NCBI GenBank assembly: GCA_963712825.1
Contig: CAVQJP010000015.1
Span: 86,922 to 150,921, forward strand
Source: AP-15 sp963712825
GTDB taxonomy: Bacteria; Pseudomonadota; Alphaproteobacteria; ATCC43930; CGMCC-115725
Direction of reading: 5' to 3'
DNA: 64,000 nucleotides
The notes beneath the pieces were generated by a model, which did no database searches, was not told where the DNA came from, and saw nothing but the letters and a program-made list of their open reading frames with translations. Shown here in pieces: positions 17,415 to 25,426 of the stretch (the first letter of the stretch is position 1; every line of letters starts with the position of its first letter). The translations under genes were made by a program, and so were the position numbers.

Positions 17415-19772
17415 ATGCCGCAGGTCGTCGAAAGCGAGGCCGCGGGGCTGCGGGAGTTTGGCGGCGACAAGCTGGCGTGCCTGAACGCGCTCGAGCGCAA
17501 GGTGCTGTGGCTGTCGACCTGGATGATCCACAACGCCAACCATCTGCGCCCGAACCGCGACGGGTTGAAGGTCGGCGGCCACCAGGCGTCGAGCGCCTCG
17601 GTCGCGACGTTGATGACGGCACTCTATTTCGACGTGCTGCGGCCGCAGGACCGCGTCGCGGTAAAGCCGCATGCCTCGCCGGTGTTTCACGCGATCCAAT
17701 ACCTGCTCGGCCACCAGTCGCGCGACAAGCTCGAACGGTTTCGCGCGCTGGGCGGCGCGCAATCCTATCCGTCGCGGACCAAGGACGGCGACATCGTCGA
17801 TTTCTCGACCGGCTCGGTCGGGCTCGGGGTCGGCATGACGTTGTTCGGCTCGATCGCGCAGGACTACCTGCGGCTAAAGGAGCTGATCCCGACCGACGAG
17901 CCGCCCGGCCGCATGATCGCGCTCGCGGGCGATGCCGAGCTCGACGAAGGCAACATCTTCGAGGCCTTGCTCGAAGGCTGGAAGCACGACGTCCGCAATC
18001 TGTGGTGGGTCATCGACTACAACCGCCAGAGCCTCGACGCGGTCGTGTCGGACCGCTTGTTCGGCCGCATCGACGCGATGTTCGAGATGATGGGGTGGCG
18101 CGTCGTCACTTTGAAATACGGGCGGCTGCTGGAGGCGGCATTTGCCCGGCCCGACGGCCACCAGCTGCGCGAATGGATCGACGCCTGCCCGAACTCGCTC
18201 TACTCGGCGCTCGTCTACAAGGGCGGCGAGGGCTGGCGCGAGCATCTCCAGCGCGACCTCAACCGCTATCCCGGCATCCGCGCGATCCTCGACGACCACG
18301 ACGACGGCGAATTGCAGCGATTGATGACCAACCTCGGCGGGCATGACATGGAAGCGGTGCTCGACGCCTTCCACGCCATCGCCGACGACCGCCCGACCTG
18401 CTTTATCGCGTACACGATCAAGGGGTTCGGGCTGCCCTTCGCGGGCCACAAGGACAACCATGCCGGGCTGATGAACCTCGACCAGATGGCCTCGTTCCGG
18501 CGCGGCATGAATGTGCCGGACGGCGCCGAATGGGACCGGTTTGCCGGCCTCGACCTGGCGCCGGCGCGGCTTTCGGCGTTTCTCGGCGGGGTGCCGCTCG
18601 CCGGGCCGGCGGCGCGCCGCCACAAAGCGGCGGCGGTGGCGGTTCCCGCGAGCCTGCCGGCGCCGCGCGGCGAGCGCCAGTCGACCCAGGAGGCATTCGG
18701 CCGGCTGCTGGGCGACATCGCCGCCGCCGACAGCGAGCTGGCGCAGCGGATTGTCACCACCTCGCCCGATGTCACGGTTTCGACCAACCTCGGGCCATGG
18801 GTCAACCGGCGCGGCATCTTCGACCGCGCCGAGCGGGCCGACACATTCCGCGACGAGAACGTCGTCTCGGCCCAGCGCTGGGGAATGTCGCCGCAGGGCC
18901 AGCACATCGAGCTCGGCATCGCCGAGAGCAATTTGTTTCTGCTGCTTGCAGCACTCGGCTTGTCGGGGCCATTGTTCGGCACCCGCCTGCTGCCGATCGG
19001 CACGTTGTACGACCCGTTTATCAAGCGCGGGCTCGATGCCCTTAATTACGCGTGCTACCAGGATGCGCGCTTCATCGTGGTGGCGACGCCGTCGGGGATC
19101 ACGCTGGCGCCGGAGGGCGGCGCCCACCAGTCGATCGCCGAGCCGCTGATCGGGCTGGCGCAGCCGGCGCTGACCAGCTTCGAGCCGGCCTATGCCGACG
19201 AGCTCGCGGTGCTGTTGCGCTGGGCCTTCGACGAAATCCAGCGCGAGGACGGCCAGTCGGTCTATTTCCGACTGTCGACACGGCCGCTCGAGCAGCCCCG
19301 GCGGGCGCCCGGCGCGGACCTTACTCAGGCGATCGTCGACGGCGGCTACTGGCTGCGCGAACCGGGACCGGGTGCCGATCTGGCGATCGTCTACTGCGGT
19401 GCGGTGGCCGCCGAGGCCGCTGCCGCGCATGACGATCTGGCCGAGGATGCGCCGCAGGCCGGGCTGCTTGCAGTCACCTCCCCCGACCGGCTGCACCGCG
19501 ACTGGCGCGCCGCCCAGGCGGAACGCCGAGTGAGCACGGCCGAGCGGCTTCTTGCGCGGTTGCGGCCGGGTGCGGCGCTCGTGACCGTCGGCGACTTTCA
19601 TCCGGCGGCGTTGTCATGGCTCGGCGCGGTCAAGCAGAACCCGCTCGTGCCGCTCGGGGTTGAGCATTTCGGCCAGTCGGGCGACATCCCCGACCTTTAC
19701 CGGGCCTACGGCATCGACAAGGACGCGATCCTCGACGCCGCCGCCCGCGCCTGCCTCCTCGCCCTGCGCTGA
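17415..19772 (+). CDS. Homodimeric pyruvate dehydrogenase E1-like / transketolase-family enzyme
   Basis: A 785-residue ThDP enzyme. The N-terminal domain contains KVGGHQASSAS and DFSTGSVGLGVGM, then the ThDP/Mg motif GDAELDEGN (about residues 172-180) followed by VIDYNRQSLDAVV, as in AceE where the motif reads GDGEMDEP. The pyrimidine-binding domain (about residues 430-620) has HIELGIAESN with the catalytic Glu, and LLPIGTLYDPF. A C-terminal transketolase domain ends the chain. The length is about 100 residues shorter than E. coli AceE. It is likely to decarboxylate a 2-oxo acid, but no E2 or E3 gene is adjacent, so pyruvate as substrate is inferred only. Confidence 0.75.
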   Translation: MPQVVESEAAGLREFGGDKLACLNALERKVLWLSTWMIHNANHLRPNRDGLKVGGHQASSASVATLMTALYFDVLRPQDRVAVKPHASPVFHAIQYLLGHQSRDKLERFRALGGAQSYPSRTKDGDIVDFSTGSVGLGVGMTLFGSIAQDYLRLKELIPTDEPPGRMIALAGDAELDEGNIFEALLEGWKHDVRNLWWVIDYNRQSLDAVVSDRLFGRIDAMFEMMGWRVVTLKYGRLLEAAFARPDGHQLREWIDACPNSLYSALVYKGGEGWREHLQRDLNRYPGIRAILDDHDDGELQRLMTNLGGHDMEAVLDAFHAIADDRPTCFIAYTIKGFGLPFAGHKDNHAGLMNLDQMASFRRGMNVPDGAEWDRFAGLDLAPARLSAFLGGVPLAGPAARRHKAAAVAVPASLPAPRGERQSTQEAFGRLLGDIAAADSELAQRIVTTSPDVTVSTNLGPWVNRRGIFDRAERADTFRDENVVSAQRWGMSPQGQHIELGIAESNLFLLLAALGLSGPLFGTRLLPIGTLYDPFIKRGLDALNYACYQDARFIVVATPSGITLAPEGGAHQSIAEPLIGLAQPALTSFEPAYADELAVLLRWAFDEIQREDGQSVYFRLSTRPLEQPRRAPGADLTQAIVDGGYWLREPGPGADLAIVYCGAVAAEAAAAHDDLAEDAPQAGLLAVTSPDRLHRDWRAAQAERRVSTAERLLARLRPGAALVTVGDFHPAALSWLGAVKQNPLVPLGVEHFGQSGDIPDLYRAYGIDKDAILDAAARACLLALR

Positions 19773-19774
19773 AG

Positions 19775-21715
19775 CTAGGCGGCGGGTTGCAACGCCGCGG
19801 CGTCCGCGGGCGCGTCGATCCACATCCGGAACCACGATTCCAGCATCAGCAGCGCCCACAGCCGGTTCTGGTGGTCAAACCGCGCCGCGCAATGCTCGTC
19901 GAGCAGGCGGCGGACATAACCCGGCCGGAACAGGCCGCGCTGCCGGGCGCTTTGCGAGAGCAGGATGTCGTAGGCCATTTCCTTGAGCTCGCCGCGAAGC
20001 CAGCGGTCAACCGGGCAGCCGAACCCGCGTTTCGGCCGGTCGAGAATGGCGCGGGGCAGGTAAGGCTGCATCGCCGACTTGAACAGCCCCTTCAGCGCGC
20101 CGCCCGTCATTTTGATGGTGTCGGGCAATCCCGCCGCCCATTCCAGCAGCTCATGGTCGAGCAACGGAGCGCGCGCCTCCAGACCGTGCGCCATCGTGGC
20201 GACATCGACCTTGACCATCAAATCGTCGGGCAGATAGGTGTGGATGTCGGCCCGGTTGGCGCCGGCGACGAGGCTCATGCCCGCGCCGAAATAGGGCGCC
20301 AGCCAGTCGCCGCCTGAGTGTGCAAGACAGCCGCGCATCGCCTCGCCGTAGCCCTCGTCTCTGTCGCGGTCGCCAAAAAATGCGAGCGTCGGGAGATAGC
20401 GGCGCGCTGGGAACATCGAGGGCGCGGTCAGCACGCCCAAGATCTGGCGCAGCTTCAACCGGCGCTGCAATCTGCGCGGCGCCATCGCGATCAGCCGGGC
20501 GACACCGTTGCCTGCCGCCTGTGGCAGCCGGTCAAGCCCGGCCAGCCAGCGCATCGCCCGGTATCGACCGTAGCCCAGAAAGCACTCGTCGCCGCCGTCG
20601 CCGGTCAGCACCACCTTGACGTGACGCCGCGCCATCTCGGCGACATACCAAGTCGGCACCGCCGACGGGTCGGCGAAAGGCTCGCCGTAATGCAACACCA
20701 GGCGCGGCAACACCGCGACCGCATCGGGCTCGACAACCAGCTCCTGATGCTCGGTGCCGAAATGGTGCGCAACCAGGCGCGCATAATGGGTCTCGTCGTA
20801 ATGGCGGTCGGCAAACCCGATCGAGAAGGTCTTGACCGGCCCGCCGCCGGCCCGCGCCATCATTGCGACGACGGCAGAGGAGTCGACACCGCCCGACAGG
20901 AACGCGCCGAGCGGCACGTCGGAGATCAGCCGCAGCCGCACCGCCTCCTCAAGCCGTTCGACGAGCTCGCGGCAGAGCTCGGGCGGGTTGCGCCCGCGCG
21001 TACCCGGCGCCGGATACGGCAGCTCCCAATATCGCACCAGCTCGGGGTCGCCGAGGCCGCCGTCAGCATTTGCCGCGACGGTCAGGTAATGGGCAGCGGG
21101 CAATTTGCTGACGCCGGCGAACGCCGTCAGCGGAGACGGGACATATTGCAGGGTCAGAAAATGATCGATCGCGCCCAGATCCGGGGTGCGCCGCAGGTCG
21201 GGCCAAGAAAGGAGCGCCTTGATTTCCGATCCGAAGACCAGCGCCGACCGGGTACGCGCCCAATAAAGGGGTTTTTCCCCGATCCGGTCGCGTGCCAGGA
21301 TCAGCCGGCGGTCGCGGCGGTCCCACAGCGCCAGCGCGAACATGCCGCGCATCCGCGAAAACAGCCGCGGGCCCCAGGTCTGCCAGCCGTTGACGATGAT
21401 TTCGGTGTCGCTGCCGCCGCGAAACCGGCAACCGAGCGCCGCCAGCTCCCGCCGAATTTCGGCGAAATTGTAGACTTCGCCGTTATAGGTGATCCACACA
21501 TTGCCGTCGGCGCTCGGCATCGGCTGATGCCCGGTCGACGACAGATCGATGATCGACAGGCGCGAATGCGCCAGACCCGCCGTGCCGTCGGTCCACACCC
21601 CCTCGTCATCGGGGCCGCGATGCCGCAGTGGCAGAATCATCCGCCACAGCAGCGCTTCGAGCTCGGCGACCGGCGACGCCGGGCCGGCGCCGATAAACCC
21701 CGCGATCCCGCACAT
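19775..21715 (-). CDS. asnB: Asparagine synthase (glutamine-hydrolysing)
   Basis: A 646-residue AsnB-type amidotransferase. C2 in MCGIAGFIG is the glutaminase nucleophile. The N-terminal domain also has RGPDDEG, LSIIDLS and YNGEVYNF. The synthetase domain carries the ATP-pyrophosphatase loop FLSGGVDSS at about residue 273 and TGDGGDECFLGYGRY. It converts aspartate, glutamine and ATP to asparagine, although paralogues beside NusG/RfaH-like genes often amidate surface polysaccharides. It is transcribed behind a NusG paralogue (gap about 57 bp), so a polysaccharide role is possible. Its stop abuts the E1-like gene in convergent orientation. Confidence 0.9.
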   Translation of the reverse strand: MCGIAGFIGAGPASPVAELEALLWRMILPLRHRGPDDEGVWTDGTAGLAHSRLSIIDLSSTGHQPMPSADGNVWITYNGEVYNFAEIRRELAALGCRFRGGSDTEIIVNGWQTWGPRLFSRMRGMFALALWDRRDRRLILARDRIGEKPLYWARTRSALVFGSEIKALLSWPDLRRTPDLGAIDHFLTLQYVPSPLTAFAGVSKLPAAHYLTVAANADGGLGDPELVRYWELPYPAPGTRGRNPPELCRELVERLEEAVRLRLISDVPLGAFLSGGVDSSAVVAMMARAGGGPVKTFSIGFADRHYDETHYARLVAHHFGTEHQELVVEPDAVAVLPRLVLHYGEPFADPSAVPTWYVAEMARRHVKVVLTGDGGDECFLGYGRYRAMRWLAGLDRLPQAAGNGVARLIAMAPRRLQRRLKLRQILGVLTAPSMFPARRYLPTLAFFGDRDRDEGYGEAMRGCLAHSGGDWLAPYFGAGMSLVAGANRADIHTYLPDDLMVKVDVATMAHGLEARAPLLDHELLEWAAGLPDTIKMTGGALKGLFKSAMQPYLPRAILDRPKRGFGCPVDRWLRGELKEMAYDILLSQSARQRGLFRPGYVRRLLDEHCAARFDHQNRLWALLMLESWFRMWIDAPADAAALQPAA

Positions 21716-21772
21716 CGCACGTCTCTCGATACCGCTTGGGGCGTCAGGCGGACCGGACGCGACCGGCGCGGC

Positions 21773-22273
21773 CTAAGCCGCCTCGACCATGTTCCCCGCG
21801 AGCCGGGCGCGCACAGCGCGCCCCAACAGGTCGAGCAGCACGACCACCCGGTCGTTGTCGTAAAGCTCGACGAGCTGCCCGACGGCGTCGGCAAACGCAC
21901 CCGCGGTGACGCGCACCAGCTCGCCCGGCTGCAACGTTCGCCGCGGATCGAGGCCGTTAAAGGCTCCGTCCTGCTCGCGGGCGCGGATCGCCTCGACGAT
22001 TTCGCTCGGCACCGGCGCCGGCCGGTCGCCCGCGCGGACCAGGTCGCTGACGCCAAAAGTCGACAGGATCGGCCGCCAGCGCATCGCCGGCTCGTCAACC
22101 GCGGCGAACAGGTAGCGCGGGAACAGCGGCCGGAACACCAGCTGCCGCCGTCGCGCGTGGCTGACCCAGATCCGACAGCGCGGCAGGTAAGCGCGGTAGC
22201 CCTGGCGCAGAAGATTGTCGAACGCCCTGCTTTCGGCATGGGGCTGGGTGTGAACCGCGTACCACGACGTCAT
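21773..22273 (-). CDS. NusG/RfaH-family transcription antitermination protein
   Basis: A 166-residue NusG paralogue. The N-terminal NGN domain shows WYAVHTQPHAESRAFDNL and the RfaH-like FRPLFPRYLFA (about residues 45-57). The C-terminal KOW domain is PGELVRVTAGAFADAVGQ through VVVLLDLLGR. The pattern fits specialised NusG paralogues (RfaH, LoaP, UpxY type) rather than the housekeeping NusG, which would sit near rpoB. These proteins ride RNA polymerase to let it pass terminators in long polysaccharide or secondary-metabolite operons. It is the first gene of a short operon with asnB. Confidence 0.85.
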   Translation of the reverse strand: MTSWYAVHTQPHAESRAFDNLLRQGYRAYLPRCRIWVSHARRRQLVFRPLFPRYLFAAVDEPAMRWRPILSTFGVSDLVRAGDRPAPVPSEIVEAIRAREQDGAFNGLDPRRTLQPGELVRVTAGAFADAVGQLVELYDNDRVVVLLDLLGRAVRARLAGNMVEAA

Positions 22274-22369
22274 CGTGCGGCTGTTCGTAAAAGCGCGCGC
22301 GGCAGGATGCCGGGCGCCTCCGGTCGATTTTTGGCGTGCAAGCGCGATTTCCCCTGGATCGATGACAGA

Positions 22370-22399
22370 ATGATACCGCGTTCATGTCTTGAACGTCAA
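22370..22399 (-). promoter_or_regulatory. Sigma70-like promoter with embedded palindrome for the NusG-like/asnB operon
   Basis: On the minus strand TTGACG (22394-22399) and TATCAT (22370-22375) are separated by 18 bp. The spacer contains the perfect inverted repeat GTTCA-n5-TGAAC (22380-22394), placed where a repressor would block RNA polymerase. The start codon at 22273 would then be about 90 nt downstream of the transcript start. Confidence 0.6.
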
Positions 22400-22500
22400 G
22401 CGCGCGCAGCTGGAGGGGTGCCGCGGCCGACAAAGAAAATGAAGAGATGATTGCAGAGCTGGCAATTCGGCGGGTGTCGAACGCCGCAGCAGCGCAAGCC

Positions 22501-22528
22501 TTGCGGGCCGGCGCAAATCAATTATATT
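22501..22528 (+). promoter_or_regulatory. Promoter candidate for the rimP-nusA-infB operon
   Basis: TTGCGG (22501-22506) and TATATT (22523-22528) with a 16-bp spacer lie in an otherwise GC-rich region about 50 bp ahead of the rimP leader hairpin. The remaining 22274-22500 stretch holds the divergent promoter and nothing else that I recognise. Confidence 0.45.
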
Positions 22529-22574
22529 GATCCCGTATTCCAGTCGGTCCGCGTTGCCGGACTGCATCCGCAGG

Positions 22575-22595
22575 ATGGGCCGACGGCCCATTTTT
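22575..22595 (+). terminator. Rho-independent terminator/attenuator in the rimP leader
   Basis: A 7-bp stem ATGGGCC / GGCCCAT with a GAC loop is followed directly by a T run ending at 22595. It sits between the promoter candidate and the rimP start, in the leader of the operon. That position suggests attenuation of the operon. Leader terminators ahead of rimP have been reported in proteobacteria, but identity with a described family was not checked. Confidence 0.65.
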
Positions 22596-22635
22596 CATAT
22601 CGGCCCAATCGAGGTTGGCAGCAGAGGTCGCGTAT

Positions 22636-23124
22636 TTGGTCGACACCAACGGCATCGCGCAGACGCTTGAGCCGTCGCTGACGGCGATGGGGTATTGCCT
22701 TGTGCGGGTGGTTGTCACCGGCGGCCGACGCGCGACATTGCAGGTGATGGCCGAGCGGAGCGACGACGCGCCGATGACCGTCGACGACTGCGCGGCCATC
22801 AGCCGCGCAGTGTCGGCGCTGCTCGATGTCGCCGACCCGATTGCCGGGGCATACACTCTCGAAGTGAGCTCGCCCGGCATCGACCGTCCGCTGGTGCGGC
22901 CCGAGGATTACAACCGTTTCAGCGGTTTCGAAGCCAAGATTGAGCTCAGCGAGCCGGTCGGCGGCCGCAAACGGTTTCGTGGGCGGCTGCTCGGCGTTGC
23001 CGACGGCGGAATTCGCCTCGCCACCGAAGCCGGGGAGGCGCGGCTGCCGCTCGCTGCGGTGACAAGGGCAAAGCTCGTCTTGACCGATGATTTGATCGCC
23101 GCCGCGCAAGCGCGCCCGCACTGA
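22636..23124 (+). CDS. rimP: Ribosome maturation factor RimP
   Basis: RimP is needed for 30S subunit maturation. The protein shows MGYCLVRV near its start, the conserved YTLEVSSPGIDRPL and a C-terminal Sm-like domain (FRGRLLGVADGGIRL). No ATG is available. TTG 22636 is chosen because AGAGG lies 8 nt upstream and the product then starts VDTNGIAQTLEPSL, as alphaproteobacterial homologues do. TTG 22615 is an alternative, but a GAGG would abut it directly. It is the first gene of the operon, 41 bp before nusA. Confidence 0.9.
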   Translation: MVDTNGIAQTLEPSLTAMGYCLVRVVVTGGRRATLQVMAERSDDAPMTVDDCAAISRAVSALLDVADPIAGAYTLEVSSPGIDRPLVRPEDYNRFSGFEAKIELSEPVGGRKRFRGRLLGVADGGIRLATEAGEARLPLAAVTRAKLVLTDDLIAAAQARPH

Positions 23125-23165
23125 CGCAACCTGCACCCAATCACGAACACACGCCCGGAAAGCCC

Positions 23166-24719
23166 ATGGAAAGCACCGTCACCTACGCCCGCCCGGAGCT
23201 GCTGCAAGTCGCCGACACGGTCGCCCGCGACAAGGGCATCGACCGCGACGAAGTGCTCGACGCCATGGAGCAGGCGATCCAAAAAGCCGGGCGCTCGAAA
23301 TACGGCCAGGAATACGACATCCGCGCCGAGATCGACCGTCGCAACGGCGAGATCCGGCTACTGCGCTTTCGCGAGGTGGCCGAGCCGATCGAGAACGAGG
23401 CGACGCAGATCCCGCTCGCCCAAGCCCAGCGGCTCAATCCCGAGGCCGAGATCGGCGACTTTATCACCGACCCGCTGCCGCCGATCGATTTCGGCCGCAT
23501 CGCCGCGCAAACCGCCAAGCAGGTGATCGTGCAAAAGGTGCGCGACGCCGAGCGGCAGCGCCAGTTTCTCGAATTCAAGGACCGGGTCGGCGAGATCGTC
23601 AACGGCCTCGTCAAGCGGGTCGAGTTCGGCAATGTCGTTGTCGACCTCGGCCGCGCCGAGGCGATGGCGCGCCGCGACGAGCTGCTGCCGCGCGAGAGCT
23701 TTCGCCAGGGCGAGCGGGTTCGTGCCTATATCTACGACGTGCGCCAGGAGCCGCGCGGCCCGCAGATCTTCATGTCGCGCACCCACCCGCAATTCATGGC
23801 CAAGCTGTTTGCCCAGGAAGTGCCCGAGATCTACGACGGCATCATCGAGATCAAGGCGGTGGCGCGCGATCCCGGCAGCCGCGCCAAGATCGCGGTTGTG
23901 TCGCGCGACAGCAGCATCGACCCGGTCGGCGCCTGCGTCGGCATGCGCGGCAGCCGGGTGCAGGCGGTCGTCGGCGAGTTGCAGGGCGAAAAGATCGACA
24001 TCATTCCGTGGTCGTCGGACCCGGCTACCTTTGTCGTCAACGCGCTCGCCCCGGCCGAGGTCGCCAAGGTGGTCATGGACGAGGAGCAGCGCCGGGTCGA
24101 GGTGGTGGTGCCCGACGATCAGCTGAGCCTGGCGATCGGACGGCGCGGCCAGAATGTGCGCCTCGGCTCGCAGCTGACCGGGTGGGACATCGACATCCTG
24201 ACCGAGGCCGAGGAGTCGGAGCGGCGGACCGAAGAGTTCCGCAGCCGCAGCCGTTTGTTCATCGACGCCCTCGACATCGACGAGGTGATAGCGCAGCTGC
24301 TGGTGACCGAAGGCTTCGCCTCGCTCGAGGAGGTCGCCTACGTCGCCACCGAGGACCTCGCCGACATCGAGGGCTTCGACGCCGACATCGCCGAAGAGCT
24401 GCAGTCTCGCGCGCGCAACGCGCTCGAACGACGCGACCGCGAATATGAAGAGCGGCGGCTCGAGCTCGGTGTTGCCGATGATTTGGCGGCGCTTGACGGG
24501 TTGAGCCCGGGCATGCTGGTGGCGCTCGGCGAAAAAGGGGTGAAGACGCTCGACGATTTCGCCGACCTCGCCGGCGACGAGCTGCTTGAGCTGCTCGCGG
24601 CTTCAGACAAGGGCGGCGTCGCCCTCGACCTCGAAACCGCGAATGCCTTGATCATGCAGGCCCGTGCCCACTGGTTCGAGGACCAGCCGGAAGCCGCTGC
24701 CGCCTCGGGGCAGGAGTAG
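23166..24719 (+). CDS. nusA: Transcription termination/antitermination protein NusA
   Basis: A 517-residue NusA. The N-terminal RNA-polymerase-binding domain covers about residues 1-130. An S1 domain follows (GEIVNGLVKRVEFGNVVVDLG), then two KH domains (SIDPVGACVGMRGSRVQAVV; LAIGRRGQNVRLGSQL) and a C-terminal helix-hairpin-helix extension with acidic repeats (about residues 370-500), usual for proteobacteria. It modulates pausing, termination and antitermination. It lies inside the rimP-infB operon. Confidence 0.97.
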   Translation: MESTVTYARPELLQVADTVARDKGIDRDEVLDAMEQAIQKAGRSKYGQEYDIRAEIDRRNGEIRLLRFREVAEPIENEATQIPLAQAQRLNPEAEIGDFITDPLPPIDFGRIAAQTAKQVIVQKVRDAERQRQFLEFKDRVGEIVNGLVKRVEFGNVVVDLGRAEAMARRDELLPRESFRQGERVRAYIYDVRQEPRGPQIFMSRTHPQFMAKLFAQEVPEIYDGIIEIKAVARDPGSRAKIAVVSRDSSIDPVGACVGMRGSRVQAVVGELQGEKIDIIPWSSDPATFVVNALAPAEVAKVVMDEEQRRVEVVVPDDQLSLAIGRRGQNVRLGSQLTGWDIDILTEAEESERRTEEFRSRSRLFIDALDIDEVIAQLLVTEGFASLEEVAYVATEDLADIEGFDADIAEELQSRARNALERRDREYEERRLELGVADDLAALDGLSPGMLVALGEKGVKTLDDFADLAGDELLELLAASDKGGVALDLETANALIMQARAHWFEDQPEAAAASGQE

Positions 24720-24721
24720 GC

Positions 24722-25426
24722 GCAACGAGCGCCAGCGGCGTTTCCGCAGCGGCGACCATCGCGGCCGAGGCCGGCGACAGCGGGACGCATCGCCGCTGTC
24801 TCGTCACCCGCGAGACGCACGACCGATCGGTTCTGATCCGTTTTGTCGTCGGTCCCGGCGGCGAACTGGTGGCCGATCTCGCCGGGCGGCTGCCCGGACG
24901 GGGTTTGTGGTTGACGGCGTGCCGCGATATAGTGGAACAGGCGGTGGCCAAGCGGCTCTTCGCCCGCGCCGCGAAGCAGGCGGTGGCGGTACCTCCTGCG
25001 CTCGCCGATCGCGTCGAGGCTCTCCTGGTGCAGCGGTGTGTCGATGCGATCGGGCTGGCCCGCCGGGCAGGCCTCGCGGTCGCCGGCTTCGAGCGCGTCT
25101 GCGAAGCTTTGCGCGGGGGCAAGGCAGCGATGCTGCTGGCGGCGGTCGACGGCGCCGAAGGCGGGCGCCGCAAGCTGCAAGGGCTTGGGCGCGGCTTGCC
25201 GTTGGCAGGCGTGCTGACGGCGGCGGAAATGGGAGCGGCCTTTGGCCGCGAACATGTGGTAAACGCATCGCTCGGCTCCGGTCCGCTGTGCCGGCGTCTG
25301 CTGCTCGATGCGGAGAAGCTGGCCGGCTTTCGCCCGAATGCAGCGGTCGGGAAAGCGGATGGACCCTTTCCGGCGGGTCGACGCGGCAGAATGACGGTAT
25401 TGGAGCGAGATGACCGACGCGACTGA
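24722..25426 (+). CDS. YlxR-like (DUF448) RNA-binding protein with L7Ae-type C-terminal domain
   Basis: The frame carries the YlxR motif RRCLVTRE at about 24791-24814, then VVGPGGELVADLAGRLPGRGLW, and a C-terminal L7Ae-like domain (CVDAIGLARRAGLAVAGFE, then CEALRGGKAAMLLAAVDGA). Such two-domain proteins sit between nusA and infB in alphaproteobacteria and are believed to bind nucleic acid. The frame has no ATG, GTG or TTG between the nusA stop and the motif. The first GTG (24869) would remove the motif. The start given is therefore only the first codon after nusA; a rare start such as ATC 24758 or CTG inside nusA is possible. The end overlaps infB by 17 bp. Confidence 0.75.
   Translation, partial: ATSASGVSAAATIAAEAGDSGTHRRCLVTRETHDRSVLIRFVVGPGGELVADLAGRLPGRGLWLTACRDIVEQAVAKRLFARAAKQAVAVPPALADRVEALLVQRCVDAIGLARRAGLAVAGFERVCEALRGGKAAMLLAAVDGAEGGRRKLQGLGRGLPLAGVLTAAEMGAAFGREHVVNASLGSGPLCRRLLLDAEKLAGFRPNAAVGKADGPFPAGRRGRMTVLERDDRRD

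Noticed and set aside
24831..24850. Frameshift in the YlxR-like gene at a T run
   Set aside because: Careful recount shows that the RRCLVTRE motif and the downstream part are in one frame; only the start codon is missing.
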